The position numbers were made by a program, and so were the translations under genes. Of a DNA stretch of 64,000 bases, positions 44,790 to 53,210 are shown piece by piece (the first letter of the stretch is position 1; every line of letters starts with the position of its first letter). The notes beneath the pieces are model-generated. The model saw only the letters and a list, made by a program, of their open reading frames with translations. It was not told the DNA's origin and did no database searches. The stretch covers positions 248,001 through 312,000 of the forward strand of contig NZ_SHKW01000007.1 in NCBI RefSeq assembly GCF_004217555.1, written 5' to 3'. The stretch comes from Edaphobacter modestus (GTDB lineage Bacteria > Acidobacteriota > Terriglobia > Terriglobales > Acidobacteriaceae).

Positions 44790-45252
44790 TACTACCCTCC
44801 CTTGGCTCCACCGACTCCGCGTCCGATCGTCCGGTCTTGTTCGCCGGCTTCGCAGCTACTGTGGAAGGGTCTGACTTCTCCGGTTCGTTCATCATCGGCT
44901 ACGGCTCCTCGCCTTCCCGACGCGGACCACCCCTTGACTGCAAATGGCCAAACTGGAGATCTCCCGGTTCCCAAGCAAGGAGCGTCCGTGCATGCCAGGG
45001 TCTACGACCACGCAGGACCGTTCGGGCACTCGCGATGTCGCACCCGTTCGTTTTGCCTTCCGCATACGTAACTACGTCGGCGTCCTGGATGAGAAATATT
45101 TCGTGGCTCAATGGCTGGCCCGCACGCTCCCCTGTCAACGCTTCGCCGCACACCTCACGATATACTGCGCATGACTCGAGGCCGGTGTGGTTCGCTATGC
45201 CTTCACCGTAACGGACTTGCACCATCTACTCCTTGCCGGCCTCCCGGCGCAC
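44790..45252 (-). mobile_element. Group II intron 5' remnant (RNA domain start and LtrA leader)
   Basis: On the minus strand a GTGCG 5' end (45252) precedes GCAAGTCCGTTACGG. A characteristic pseudo-ORF follows (GEGIANHTGLESCAVYREVCGEALTGERAGQPLS, as found inside many bacterial group II introns). The start of an LtrA-like protein follows (NEPEKSDPSTVAAKPANKTGR). The sequence then diverges, and the reverse transcriptase and catalytic domains V/VI are missing. The intron is dead. Confidence 0.6.
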
Positions 45253-45443
45253 TACATAAAATTCCCTTTCTTGAGGTGTCCCAACAACACCTCAGACGGT
45301 CAGTCGGGCGGGCTGAAAGTCTGAAACCGAGCATCTCCTCTTTCAACGGTGTACGCAGTCAGTAATCTCGCTCCGACTTGTTTTTACGAGCACAATGTGC
45401 TCTCGTGCGGACATTCCTACCAACGGATGCCACAAGAAACCTC

Positions 45444-46163
45444 TTAAACCAGCAGCATGCCTCCATCTACGACGACGATCTGACCGGTCGTGTACCCACT
45501 TCGCATAAAGCAGAGATAAACCTCGGCAACCTCCGCAGGTTCACCCACCTTTCCAGCTGGCAAAGCAGCGCCTCTCGCCGCGAAAAACGCCTCGCGTTGT
45601 TCCTCTGGTAGCCTGTCCCAGATTGGCGTGCGCACAATGCCTGGTGCCACGACATTCACGCGCACAGGTGCCAGTTCGACAGCCATGGCTGCAGCAAAAG
45701 CCTCCACGGCCGAGGAGATGCTCGCGCCGATGGCGAAACCAGCCGAGGGTCGCCGTGGTAGCGTGCTAGAGGTAAATACGATTGACCCGCCGGAGCGAAT
45801 CAGTTTGCTGCCATGTTTCGTTACCAGGAACGCTCCCCAGAACCGTACATCGAAGAAACTTTTCGCATCCTCCAGTTTGGTTTCCCCGAGCAAACGCTGC
45901 CACACCGAGTCTCCTGCGGTGTAGACTAAGTGATCAAACGGGCCCATCTTTCCAAAAAGCGCCTCTACAGCCGTCTCATCAGAAAGATTCGCAACATAAC
46001 CTTCAGCGCCCTCGCCAAGCAGCGTCAATGCGGTGTCCACCCGGCTCTGCTTACTCGAAACCACCACAACATCTGAACCTTCAGCCTTTGCTGCTTCGGC
46101 AACGGCAAGACCGATTCCTGAGGTACCGCCTAGGATGAGAACGCGCTTGCCTTTAAGTGTCAA
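45444..46163 (-). CDS. Atypical short-chain dehydrogenase/reductase
   Basis: This 239-residue SDR has the cofactor motif GGTSGIG (about residues 10-16), a conserved VAPGIVRTPIWD block and the C-terminal TTGQIVVVDGG. The usual catalytic YxxxK after the STLPRRPSAGF segment reads IGASISSA, so Tyr and Lys are both absent; the protein belongs to a divergent subgroup or is non-catalytic. The start is inferred as a TTG 8 nt after GGAG; a longer frame from 46268 adds an unlikely tail. Its neighbours are remnants, so it stands alone. Confidence 0.78.
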   Translation of the reverse strand: MTLKGKRVLILGGTSGIGLAVAEAAKAEGSDVVVVSSKQSRVDTALTLLGEGAEGYVANLSDETAVEALFGKMGPFDHLVYTAGDSVWQRLLGETKLEDAKSFFDVRFWGAFLVTKHGSKLIRSGGSIVFTSSTLPRRPSAGFAIGASISSAVEAFAAAMAVELAPVRVNVVAPGIVRTPIWDRLPEEQREAFFAARGAALPAGKVGEPAEVAEVYLCFMRSGYTTGQIVVVDGGMLLV

Positions 46164-46169
46164 TTTGTA

Positions 46170-46618
46170 TGCTCCGTTTGATTTTTTGGTGGAGGTCCTA
46201 TTTCGCGGTAAGTCCTCCGTTGTTTGTTCGAACACGCTGAAGCGGCATTTATTCCAAATGTGGGGCACTCTCCATTTTCCTAACCCTGGTCATCGCGAGT
46301 TTCAATTCACTGTGAATGCTGCGGATCAGAGGGCGAACTCTATGTCCACCGGTTAAGGAAAGAACGGCATCGAAATTGTGAGAACGTCAGGCTACAAACC
46401 TCCCCCACTCGAACGGGTGTAATCCACATTTCGCAAATTCAACTTAGCCTTCTCGCGCCCGGGCAGGATGCGGAGATCCAGTCCTTCAGCTTCGTTGCCG
46501 ATGTCACCCTGCCGCCTATTTCGTGAGGTGTCCCCGAGACGTCTTGTACGTGGATGTACATACGGAATTCCGAGTGGATTAGAACGAAATAGGGTCCGCT
46601 GCACCCATGCTTTATCGT
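46170..46618. other. Intergenic region
   Basis: No supported gene or repeat is visible. A 70-codon minus-strand frame (46392-46604) lacks a ribosome site and recognisable motifs. Confidence 0.3.
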
Positions 46619-47221
46619 CTACGGCACCCTCTGAAGGATCGGGATCTCAACTGCATTAGACCGATCGTCATCGTCGCTCCCGTCGGCGCTATAAACAGCC
46701 GGAAAAACCTCTTCCATGCGCCCGTCCTGGTAGAGCTCGTCAAGGTTGGATAGGCCGAAGGTTTCGAGGAAGAGCGGGGTGGTCCGCCAATACTTCTCCC
46801 GCCGCGGTCCCCGGCGCGCCGCCCGCGCAATCAGCTTGCGGTTGCTCAATGTCTGGACCGTACCTGCGCTCTCGATGCCACGAATCGCATTGATGTCTGC
46901 GATGGTGACGGGCTGTTTCAGCGCGATGATGGCCAGGGTCTCGAGCGCCTGGCTAGTGATCGGCTTGGCCGCCCACGCCGGGACTGCCCTGCGGACCCGT
47001 TCGGCAAACTGCGGTTTCACCTCCAACCGCAGGCCGTGAGCACGATGCCGCACCTGGGCCGGCTGGTCGGCCGCGGTCAGATGGTCCTCTAACTCCTGCA
47101 ACGCCGTGTGAATCCCGTCCATGTCGGTGTCCAACGCTGCGGCGAGCACCTGCAGCGTCACTGGACGATTAATCGATATCAGAATGGCGTGAATATTGGC
47201 CTTGAGCTCCCACGTTTCCAT
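46619..47221 (-). CDS. ScpB-like (condensin accessory) protein, stand-alone
   Basis: This 200-residue protein has two winged-helix domains. The first runs from METWELKANIHAILISINRPV, and the second carries FAERVRRAVPAWAAKPITSQALETLAIIALKQPVTIADINAIRG and IESAGTVQTLSNRKLIARAARR. ScpB normally joins ScpA and SMC in chromosome condensation; no ScpA or SMC gene is present here. It follows the tyrosine recombinase by about 145 bp on the same strand and may have been adapted to this replicon's maintenance. The C-terminal tail is acidic. Confidence 0.88.
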   Translation of the reverse strand: METWELKANIHAILISINRPVTLQVLAAALDTDMDGIHTALQELEDHLTAADQPAQVRHRAHGLRLEVKPQFAERVRRAVPAWAAKPITSQALETLAIIALKQPVTIADINAIRGIESAGTVQTLSNRKLIARAARRGPRREKYWRTTPLFLETFGLSNLDELYQDGRMEEVFPAVYSADGSDDDDRSNAVEIPILQRVP

Positions 47222-47365
47222 CGCGATCCTACCTCTCGTTCCCGGTCATCCCGAACATCTTCGGCGCCCCATCTGGCCTTCGATCCACTACATACGCAAC
47301 TCCAATTCCCTACCCTCCATCAACCCTTTTCGCTCGGCCAGACTTTCTCCCCAGAATCCGGTGAT

Positions 47366-48442
47366 CTATAGACCCAGCTTGCCCGCCGCCGCCTGCTTGT
47401 CCTCGCGATCGGCGCGAGCGTAGCGCCGGACCATGGCGTTCGAGGTATGCCCGGTCTGCTTCATGATCTGCCCATCCGGTACTCCGTTGCCGGAGGCCTC
47501 GGTGACGAACCCGGCGCGGAGAGAGTGCCCGCCATAGTCCTGCGCGCCGGCGATCTTTGCCTTGCGGACCAGCTGCTTCACCAGCCGCCCAATGGAGTTC
47601 GCGTGCATTCCCTGCCCTACCTTCCCGTACTGGCCGACACTGCGAAACACGCAGCCGTCCTGAATCCGGGCGATCTTCAACCAGTTCTCCAGCGCCAGCA
47701 CCGGGCAGGTACGATCATGCTCGCCCCAGAGGATCTCCACTTCCCTGCCCTTCGCCTCCTGGTCGGCCTTGGAGCGGGGCAGCTTGATGGTGATCCCCTT
47801 GCGGTGCCAGGTCACATCCTTATACTGCAGGGCCGCCAGCTCGGAGCGCCGCAGCGCTCCGGCAAAGCCGGTCAGCAGCAACGCCTTGTCCCGCGCGGCG
47901 GCGATCGGGCCCTCGAGCGTGCCCAGAATCTTGACGATGCGGTCACGGGTGAGCGGCTTCTTCATGCTCTGCTGGGTCCCGATGGTGCGCCGCAGGCCGT
48001 GAAAGGTCAATGCCAGCACGCGGTGGTTCATGGTGGCCGGGCTATCCAGGTCGGCGGCCTTGTGCACCGCATTAATGGCGGTCAGGCGCCGGGTGATGGT
48101 CGCCGCCTTCCTCGGCTTCTCTCCGTTGTCCGGCTTGGACAGATGGGTGATGTAGAGAGCCACGGTCCTGGGCTCGGCGGGAAGCGATGCCAAGTTGTGT
48201 TTTTGGCAGTATGCCTCGAAGTCCCGCCAGTCCGAGTCGTAGGCGCGGCGGGTGGCCGCGGCCTTTGAGGCCAGGATGTACTCGCCGGTCAACTGGGCGG
48301 TGTCATACAAGGGATCGTCGGGCAGGATGTCGAGCAGACCCAGCTTGAGCGGCGGTCGGAGGGCGAGCTCCCGAGTGGGCTCGGCAGGCTCCGGTTGCGG
48401 TGGGGTGGCCAAAGGCGGCAGGATCTCCGGGTTCGAACTCAA
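47366..48442 (-). CDS. Phage-type tyrosine recombinase/integrase
   Basis: This 358-residue integrase starts at a TTG 5 nt after GGAGG. A SAM-like N-terminal DNA-binding domain (about 55-150, RRAYDSDWRDFEAYCQKHNLASLPA) precedes the catalytic domain. The first Arg is in GFAGALRRSELAAL, with HSLRAGFVTEA (His, Arg), HTSNAMVRRYARA (His, nucleophile Tyr) near the C-terminus, and a middle Lys region. All catalytic residues appear present. It could resolve plasmid dimers or move a cassette; no att sites were recognised. Confidence 0.9.
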   Translation of the reverse strand: MSSNPEILPPLATPPQPEPAEPTRELALRPPLKLGLLDILPDDPLYDTAQLTGEYILASKAAATRRAYDSDWRDFEAYCQKHNLASLPAEPRTVALYITHLSKPDNGEKPRKAATITRRLTAINAVHKAADLDSPATMNHRVLALTFHGLRRTIGTQQSMKKPLTRDRIVKILGTLEGPIAAARDKALLLTGFAGALRRSELAALQYKDVTWHRKGITIKLPRSKADQEAKGREVEILWGEHDRTCPVLALENWLKIARIQDGCVFRSVGQYGKVGQGMHANSIGRLVKQLVRKAKIAGAQDYGGHSLRAGFVTEASGNGVPDGQIMKQTGHTSNAMVRRYARADREDKQAAAGKLGL

Positions 48443-48731
48443 CTTGTCCTCCCGCTCGCTTAATTTCCGCTTGCTTAATTAAGGATACGAAGATTTTTTT
48501 ACCGGCCTGGCCTCCAGCCCTGGCTGCAGGAAAATATGGTGCGCCGCCGGCCCTAAATGGCAGATACGCCAGCGTGAATGAGAATGACATATTATCAAAC
48601 GTTCTCTATATAGGTCTCTAGATGGATACTTTGCAGGTCGGCCAACAATCCCTATGTTGATACAGAGCTGAATTTATGAAGAAATGGGCGACGCAAGCGG
48701 GTTGCGCCATGGAAAACGGAGGCCCCCACTC

Positions 48732-49313
48732 ATGGGTAGACAGATCAAATGGCGTCATGAGATCCACACCATCGCCAGCAGTGTCCGCAATTCTCAGACC
48801 GAAACCTGGACGCGCCGCGACATCGAACGAGTGTTTTGTGTGTCGCGTGGATCGGCTCAGACCATCATGCGAGCTGTAGGGGAGATTCAGGACCTGGGTG
48901 GAAAGCACGTTGTCTCCCGCGCTTCCCTGCTCTCTTATCTGGATGTGTTAATCACCGCGGATGACCTTGGCCTCGAACATCGTGCCAGGCTGAACACTTC
49001 CCTTCCCGTCCCCAGGGTTAGACTCCTCAAGATGCAGGTCCCGGACGACCTGAGGACCGTGATGGTCAGAGATCTCCCTCCAGAGATAACGCTCGAGCCC
49101 GGCCGCATTGAGATTTGCGGAGCCAATTCTGTCGTCCTGATGGAACGACTCCTCGCGTTGGCCTTGGCTCTACAGAATGACCTCGATACTGCTGCTCAAA
49201 TACTGGATCCTCCACGGCATACTCCAGAGTTGATCGACAATGAACTCTCGAAGATGTTTAGAGAACTCGCTGAGCGGGAGAAAAACTTCGATTTGTCGGC
49301 GGCAGCATACTAG
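48732..49313 (+). CDS. HTH-containing conserved hypothetical protein
   Basis: This 193-residue protein starts at an ATG 8 nt after GGAGG. The N-terminal half has a helix-turn-helix-like segment (TWTRRDIERVFCVSRGSAQTIMRAVGEI), followed by a central beta-rich part and a helical tail rich in Glu and Leu. I know of no named family. It is divergent from the recombinase/ScpB pair and next to the partition locus, so a replicon-maintenance or regulatory role is plausible. Confidence 0.65.
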   Translation: MGRQIKWRHEIHTIASSVRNSQTETWTRRDIERVFCVSRGSAQTIMRAVGEIQDLGGKHVVSRASLLSYLDVLITADDLGLEHRARLNTSLPVPRVRLLKMQVPDDLRTVMVRDLPPEITLEPGRIEICGANSVVLMERLLALALALQNDLDTAAQILDPPRHTPELIDNELSKMFRELAEREKNFDLSAAAY

Positions 49314-49794
49314 CCGACCGCCGACCGTCCACTCGCTGCCTACAGCTCGAGTCCCCTCTCGGAGTTCCGTATGTACAGCCGCTGTATCGCTTACGCCTGA
49401 ATACCCATCCCGGAGGATGAGGGCTGCAAATCTCTGCTGAGCTTCACTTAGCATGACCTCGGGGCTTCAACTTGTGCGGATCTTCGCCGATGTTTGAGCC
49501 ATGGCCATCACAGAAACGCGTGAATATACTGCCACCTGAACACACTATCTGAGCATTTCTGATCTCTGTCCGATTGTTGTTCGATTGGAAGAGTCCGTGT
49601 GCTTGGGTGGCAATATTATAGGCAACTCGATGTCGGACATAGACGCACTCGTCCTCAGCTCTGATCTCTCTCGGAGTTCCGTATGTACATACGAGGAATT
49701 GCTGACCACCTGAATGCGCAGTAGCACCACTCCCCCCAAACCTGCCAAATTGATTGCTGAACAGCGTCCGGCAATTAAAAACGCAAAAGCATGC
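49314..49794. other. Non-coding region with a 22-bp direct repeat
   Basis: CTCTCGGAGTTCCGTATGTAC-type copies lie at 49356-49377 and 49668-49689. I see no supported gene; the 139-codon minus-strand frame across here has an unlikely composition. Confidence 0.4.
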
Positions 49795-49834
49795 ACGTAT
49801 ACACGCTTGTACGTGCATGCGTGCATACGTGACT
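49795..49834. repeat. Centromere-like ACGT array A (8-bp phase)
   Basis: Five units in register: ACGTATAC, ACGCTTGT, ACGTGCAT, GCGTGCAT, ACGTGACT. It abuts the end of the parB-like gene. Confidence 0.8.
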
Positions 49835-50201
49835 AGATGCTCGCCCCTCGTTCTAAAAGCCACTTCCTTAGTAGGTCATTAATCAAATCTGCAGGAGTCT
49901 GTTTGAGCCCAGTACGCCTGAGCTTAGCCAGTTCGACGGCCACGGCATCACGAATATCAGCATCAATGGCTGTGGTGAATTTTTCGCGCGGCGGTTTGGC
50001 CACCTGCTTTGCAGCTGTCCGCACCGGTTCGGGAGTCCAGTCAGCAGCAACTGGATGAATGCGGCCCTCGCGAGCCGGAGGTCCCGGAGCAACTATTTCA
50101 GCTGGTTCCGGCTGAACCTCAGGCGGTCCTACGATCTCGGTGGGACCGGTCTGCTTCGCGTGTTTTAAATAGGCAAATCCGCCCTTAGTTGCCTGGGACA
50201 T
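49833..50201 (-). CDS. Ribbon-helix-helix centromere-binding protein (ParB analogue)
   Basis: This 122-residue protein has a disordered Pro/Glu-rich N-terminal half. The C-terminal ribbon-helix-helix domain (REKFTTAIDADIRDAVAVELAKLRRTG followed by ADLINDLLRKWL) has the layout of ParG/Omega-type plasmid partition proteins that bind short phased boxes and stimulate ParA. Its start overlaps the end of parA by 17 bp, so the two are translationally coupled. Phased ACGT arrays lie on both sides. Confidence 0.85.
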   Translation of the reverse strand: MSQATKGGFAYLKHAKQTGPTEIVGPPEVQPEPAEIVAPGPPAREGRIHPVAADWTPEPVRTAAKQVAKPPREKFTTAIDADIRDAVAVELAKLRRTGLKQTPADLINDLLRKWLLERGASI

Positions 50202-50841
50202 TCGCTAGTTCTCCTTGCTCTGTTCTGGCAATTGATTCTACGATTTCCTCTATTTCATCAAGAGTGGCGTCGTAGTCTCGCATTGCAAGTCCCGCGATCG
50301 GATCACCTTTCACTTCAGAGACCACACAACCCTGTCTCGCCGCGTATTCAAAAGCCTTAGCACGCCTGATCTGTGAGTTCATCACCCGAAACCTTAGATC
50401 CGTTAGGACTTCCCTGGCTTCGCGAGCGTCCTTTTGTGGTGCTGGTGGGCAGGAGGTCAAGAGTATCCTGATCGCCGGGCTGGCCGCTTCACGAAAGGTC
50501 TCATGAGCGTCCTGGAGCGTATCAAGTGCGAAGGAAGCAGGCGGGGTAGGAATCAGTAACAGATCCGTACCCTCGAGCAAGCTCTGCAAATCGAGATTTT
50601 CGGGTCTGGCTGGAGTATCAATCACAAAGTGCTGGAACCGCTGTGCGTCCTTTGCGAGTGCAGTTGCTGGGCCAACATGGAAACCTCGATTATCGTTGCG
50701 GCGGGCCCAGAGAGTTGCTGTCTTGTTAGGGTCGGTATCGACGAGCATGGTGGGAGCCTTTTGATTTAGCAAGTAAGCAAGATGAAGCGCACTGGTCGAC
50801 TTCCCTACTCCACCCTTAAAGCTTGCTACAGTTATGACCAT
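50185..50841 (-). CDS. parA: ParA-type partition ATPase
   Basis: This 218-residue ATPase starts MVITVASFKGGVGKSTSALHLAYLL with a deviant Walker A (KGGVGKST) right at the N-terminus. It is followed by VDTDPNKTATLW and VIDTPARPENLDLQSLLEGTDLLLIPTPP (Walker B region). This small type Ib form lacks the N-terminal HTH. The ATG at 50841 has AGAAAGG about 9 nt upstream; a longer in-frame start at 50907 would add 22 unlikely residues. With the RHH protein it forms a partition operon transcribed away from the arrays, which may also act as its operator. Confidence 0.9.
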   Translation of the reverse strand: MVITVASFKGGVGKSTSALHLAYLLNQKAPTMLVDTDPNKTATLWARRNDNRGFHVGPATALAKDAQRFQHFVIDTPARPENLDLQSLLEGTDLLLIPTPPASFALDTLQDAHETFREAASPAIRILLTSCPPAPQKDAREAREVLTDLRFRVMNSQIRRAKAFEYAARQGCVVSEVKGDPIAGLAMRDYDATLDEIEEIVESIARTEQGELANVPGN

Positions 50842-50897
50842 CGCTGCTGCCTTTCTCGGATCTGCACGTGATGACGTTCGAGTGTTCTTACTTGTAC

Positions 50898-51001
50898 ACG
50901 CCTGCACGTATGCACGTGTGTACGTACTACGATCACTGCATGTCTACATGAGAACGTTAGCACGTATAAACGGATACACGTGAAGACGTTCCTACGTGAT
51001 C
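50898..51001. repeat. Centromere-like ACGT array B (8-bp phase)
   Basis: Two runs upstream of parA: ACGCCTGC, ACGTATGC, ACGTGTGT, ACGTACTA (50898-50929) and ACGTTAGC, ACGTATAA, ACGGATAC, ACGTGAAG, ACGTTCCT, ACGTGATC (50954-51001). The position over the parA promoter suggests both partition and operator roles. Confidence 0.85.
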
Positions 51002-51096
51002 CGGTTACTACTTAGGCACATCATCTAACAAGTGCGACCGGTCGTGGACTGGTCAATGTTCTTACTGTATTCCGGCGCCGCGACTCCCAAATCCAT

Positions 51097-51144
51097 ACGT
51101 GAGGACGTGTTAGCGTATATACGTGCGTACGCTGATACGTGCAG
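51097..51144. repeat. Centromere-like ACGT array C
   Basis: Six in-phase octamers: ACGTGAGG, ACGTGTTA, GCGTATAT, ACGTGCGT, ACGCTGAT, ACGTGCAG. Confidence 0.85.
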
Positions 51145-51216
51145 TAACAAGAGTCTGTAGCCGATCCCTGCATGTTTATCCAGCAACGGGTGGGTTACAC
51201 CGACAAACACATGTAA

Positions 51217-51337
51217 ACGTATCCACGTCTTCACGTGCTCACCTCTACCACGGCGGCACGCTGTAACGTCTCTACGTCTTTACGTCTTTACGTTGTCGCG
51301 TATTTACGTCTTCACGTTGATACGAGTTTACGTCTTC
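51217..51337. repeat. Centromere-like ACGT array D (longest)
   Basis: Three units at 51217, 51225 and 51233 are followed by a 9-unit run from 51266 (ACGTCTCT, ACGTCTTT twice, ACGTTGTC, GCGTATTT, ACGTCTTC, ACGTTGAT, ACGAGTTT, ACGTCTTC) with no phase error. It is the clearest array in the window. Confidence 0.9.
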
Positions 51338-51379
51338 ACTCTCCCAAATATGGCTGTCGAGGCGATGCATATAGTCTGG

Positions 51380-51472
51380 ACGTGGACACGTGTTCCCGTG
51401 CAGACGTTCAACGTACGCGTAGTGGATTCAACACGGTGTTACGTCTTCACGTGGCCACGTACACACGGCTGT
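51380..51472. repeat. Centromere-like ACGT arrays E and F
   Basis: Array E (51380: ACGTGGAC, ACGTGTTC, CCGTGCAG, ACGTTCAA) and array F (51441: ACGTCTTC, ACGTGGCC, ACGTACAC, ACGGCTGT) are in strict 8-bp steps within each run. Confidence 0.8.
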
Positions 51473-51783
51473 ACCAACTCACGAGATCGAACCTGCCGAG
51501 CCGCATTCCGCTCTCCGAGCAAAAGGTGCCTGGCAGAGGTGGCGAAAGCAGCTTAAGTGGTCGTATACGTTGATTAATCTCTATGGCTACTAGAGGTCCG
51601 TTTATGTTGGACGATATTTCCTCAAGCGGGAATTCCAGCTCACTTCGGTACTGCATACCTTCACCGATACCGAATCCGATATCGAAGAGTTGGCTGGAAA
51701 TCGAACGTGGGCAGTTTTTTTCATAGGCTTGCGTTACGCGGCAGAAGGGAACTCGTGGACCACCTACCTTGGGTCAAGGTTGC

Positions 51784-52500
51784 CTTAATCTTAGCGCCGT
51801 GACTCCCAAATTCATACGTGAGGACGTTTTGGCGTATATACGTGTGTACGTTGATACGTGCAGCAACAAGAGTCTGTAGCCGATCCCTGCATGTTTACCC
51901 GGTAACGGTGGGTTACGCCGACAAACACACATAAACGTATCCGCGTTTCACGTGCTCACCTCTACCACGGCGATATGCTGTCGCGTCGCTACGTCTTCAA
52001 GGTTGTCGCGTACCTACGTCTTCACGTTGTTACGTGTTTACGTCTTCAGTCTCCAAAATATGCCCGTCGAGGCGATGCATGATGCATATAGCCTGTACGT
52101 GGATACGTGCCCCCGTGCAGACCTTTCAACGTATACGTAGTGGATTCAACACGGATGTTACGTATTCACGTGGCCAAGTACACACGACGGCACCAACTCA
52201 CGAGGTCGAACCTGCCGAGTCGAATTCGCTCTGCCGAGGAAGAGGTGCCTGGTGAGAGGTGGGCGAAAGCAGATTAAGTGGACTTATACGTTGATTTAGC
52301 CTCTATGGCTACTAAAGATCCCGTTTATGTTGGACGATATTGCATCAAGCGGAATTTCCATCCAACTTCGGTATTGCATACCTTCACCGATACCGGAATC
52401 CGATACCGAAGTTGGTTGGAAATCGAACGTAGCCGTTTATTTTTCATAGGCTTGCGTTGCGTGACAGAAGGGAACTCCTTTAGGTCAAGAACTACCGAAG
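51784..52500. repeat. Tandem duplication unit 2
   Basis: This is the second copy of the unit at 51065, offset by about 710-720 bp. It has the same array order and the same iteron-like elements at its right end (CCGAAGTTGG...TGGAA at 52404 and 52495). Confidence 0.85.
51816..52175. repeat. Centromere-like ACGT arrays C' to F'
   Basis: Runs begin at 51816 (six units), 51935, 52016 (four units ACGTCTTC, ACGTTGTT, ACGTGTTT, ACGTCTTC), 52097 and 52160. Some units have lost the ACGT, so this copy is more degenerate than the first. Confidence 0.8.
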
Positions 52501-53090
52501 TTGGCTGGAAGAGAACCTGTAACTGCCATCGGATCAACACTTAAGCCCATACTTCCAACCAACTTCGGTATGACGGTGTTCTGTCATAATTGGCGCTAAT
52601 ACCGAAGTCGGCTGGAAACCATTCATCTATGTACCTAGTTTATCTGGACTTAGCGTGATTAGCCTCTAAACTATTTGAACCAAACCCGAAGCCAGTTGGA
52701 AGAATTCACGTACATCCGGATCCAGGATGCCGGGATAAATGCGCGAAAGTCTTCAATGACGGTACCGAAGTGAGGTGGAAATGTTGCCTTTGGATAAACC
52801 TCTAAGCTTGGAAGTGCCTGTTTCAGGCCTGAAGGCGGTATTTCCCGAAGCTGGGTGGAAGAAAAGCCCGAAGTCAGTTGGAAATAGCCCCGAAGCTGGT
52901 GGAAGAAAAGCCCGAAGTCGGTTGGAAATGGTCCCGAAGCTGGGTGGAAGAAAAGCCCGAAGTTAGTTGGAAATAGTCCGAAGCTGGGTGGAAAATAGTC
53001 CGAAGTAGACTGGAAATGCCTTGCCGAAGCCTGTCGGAAGCACCTCCGAAGTCAGATGGAAATAATACCGAAGCTGGATGGAAAGAAGTG
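52349..53090. repeat. Iteron array / probable replication origin
   Basis: Eleven direct copies of CCGAAGYNNGNTGGAA lie at 52845, 52868, 52890, 52912, 52934, 52957, 52978, 53000, 53024, 53046 and 53068. Spacing is 21-24 bp (two helical turns). More scattered copies extend upstream, two of them inverted (near 52360 and 52556). An A/T-rich stretch (53090-53195) separates them from the initiator gene. This is the classic layout of an iteron origin, with binding sites for the RepA encoded next door. Confidence 0.9.
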
Positions 53091-53210
53091 CGTTGTATGT
53101 CTCCTATTATCATATGGTTGCAAAAAACCAATGTACTTATCTGTCTTCACAGTTTTTGTTTTCTATAGCATTCTAATCAACAGCAACATAGCTCCGGCGA
53201 GGACTAGTGG

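Larger units (their letters stand above)
51065..51783. repeat. Tandem duplication unit 1 (about 715 bp)
   Basis: This unit contains arrays C to F and inverted/direct iteron-like elements near its right end. The same order of sequences (GACTCCCAAAT, GAGTCTGTAGCCGATCCCTG, GGCGATGCAT, ACTTCGGTA) repeats in the next unit with modest divergence. Confidence 0.85.

Noticed and set aside
47447..48268. Plus-strand frame of 273 codons opposite the tyrosine recombinase
   Set aside because: High-G/C antisense shadow of a gene whose catalytic residues are all on the minus strand.
49444..49863. 139-codon minus-strand frame beside parB
   Set aside because: Cys/Arg-rich composition, no ribosome site, and it runs through the ACGT array and direct repeats.
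52845..53090. Possible CRISPR array
   Set aside because: The units are about 22 bp head-to-tail without unique 30-40-bp spacers, next to an initiator gene; they are iterons. No cas genes are present.
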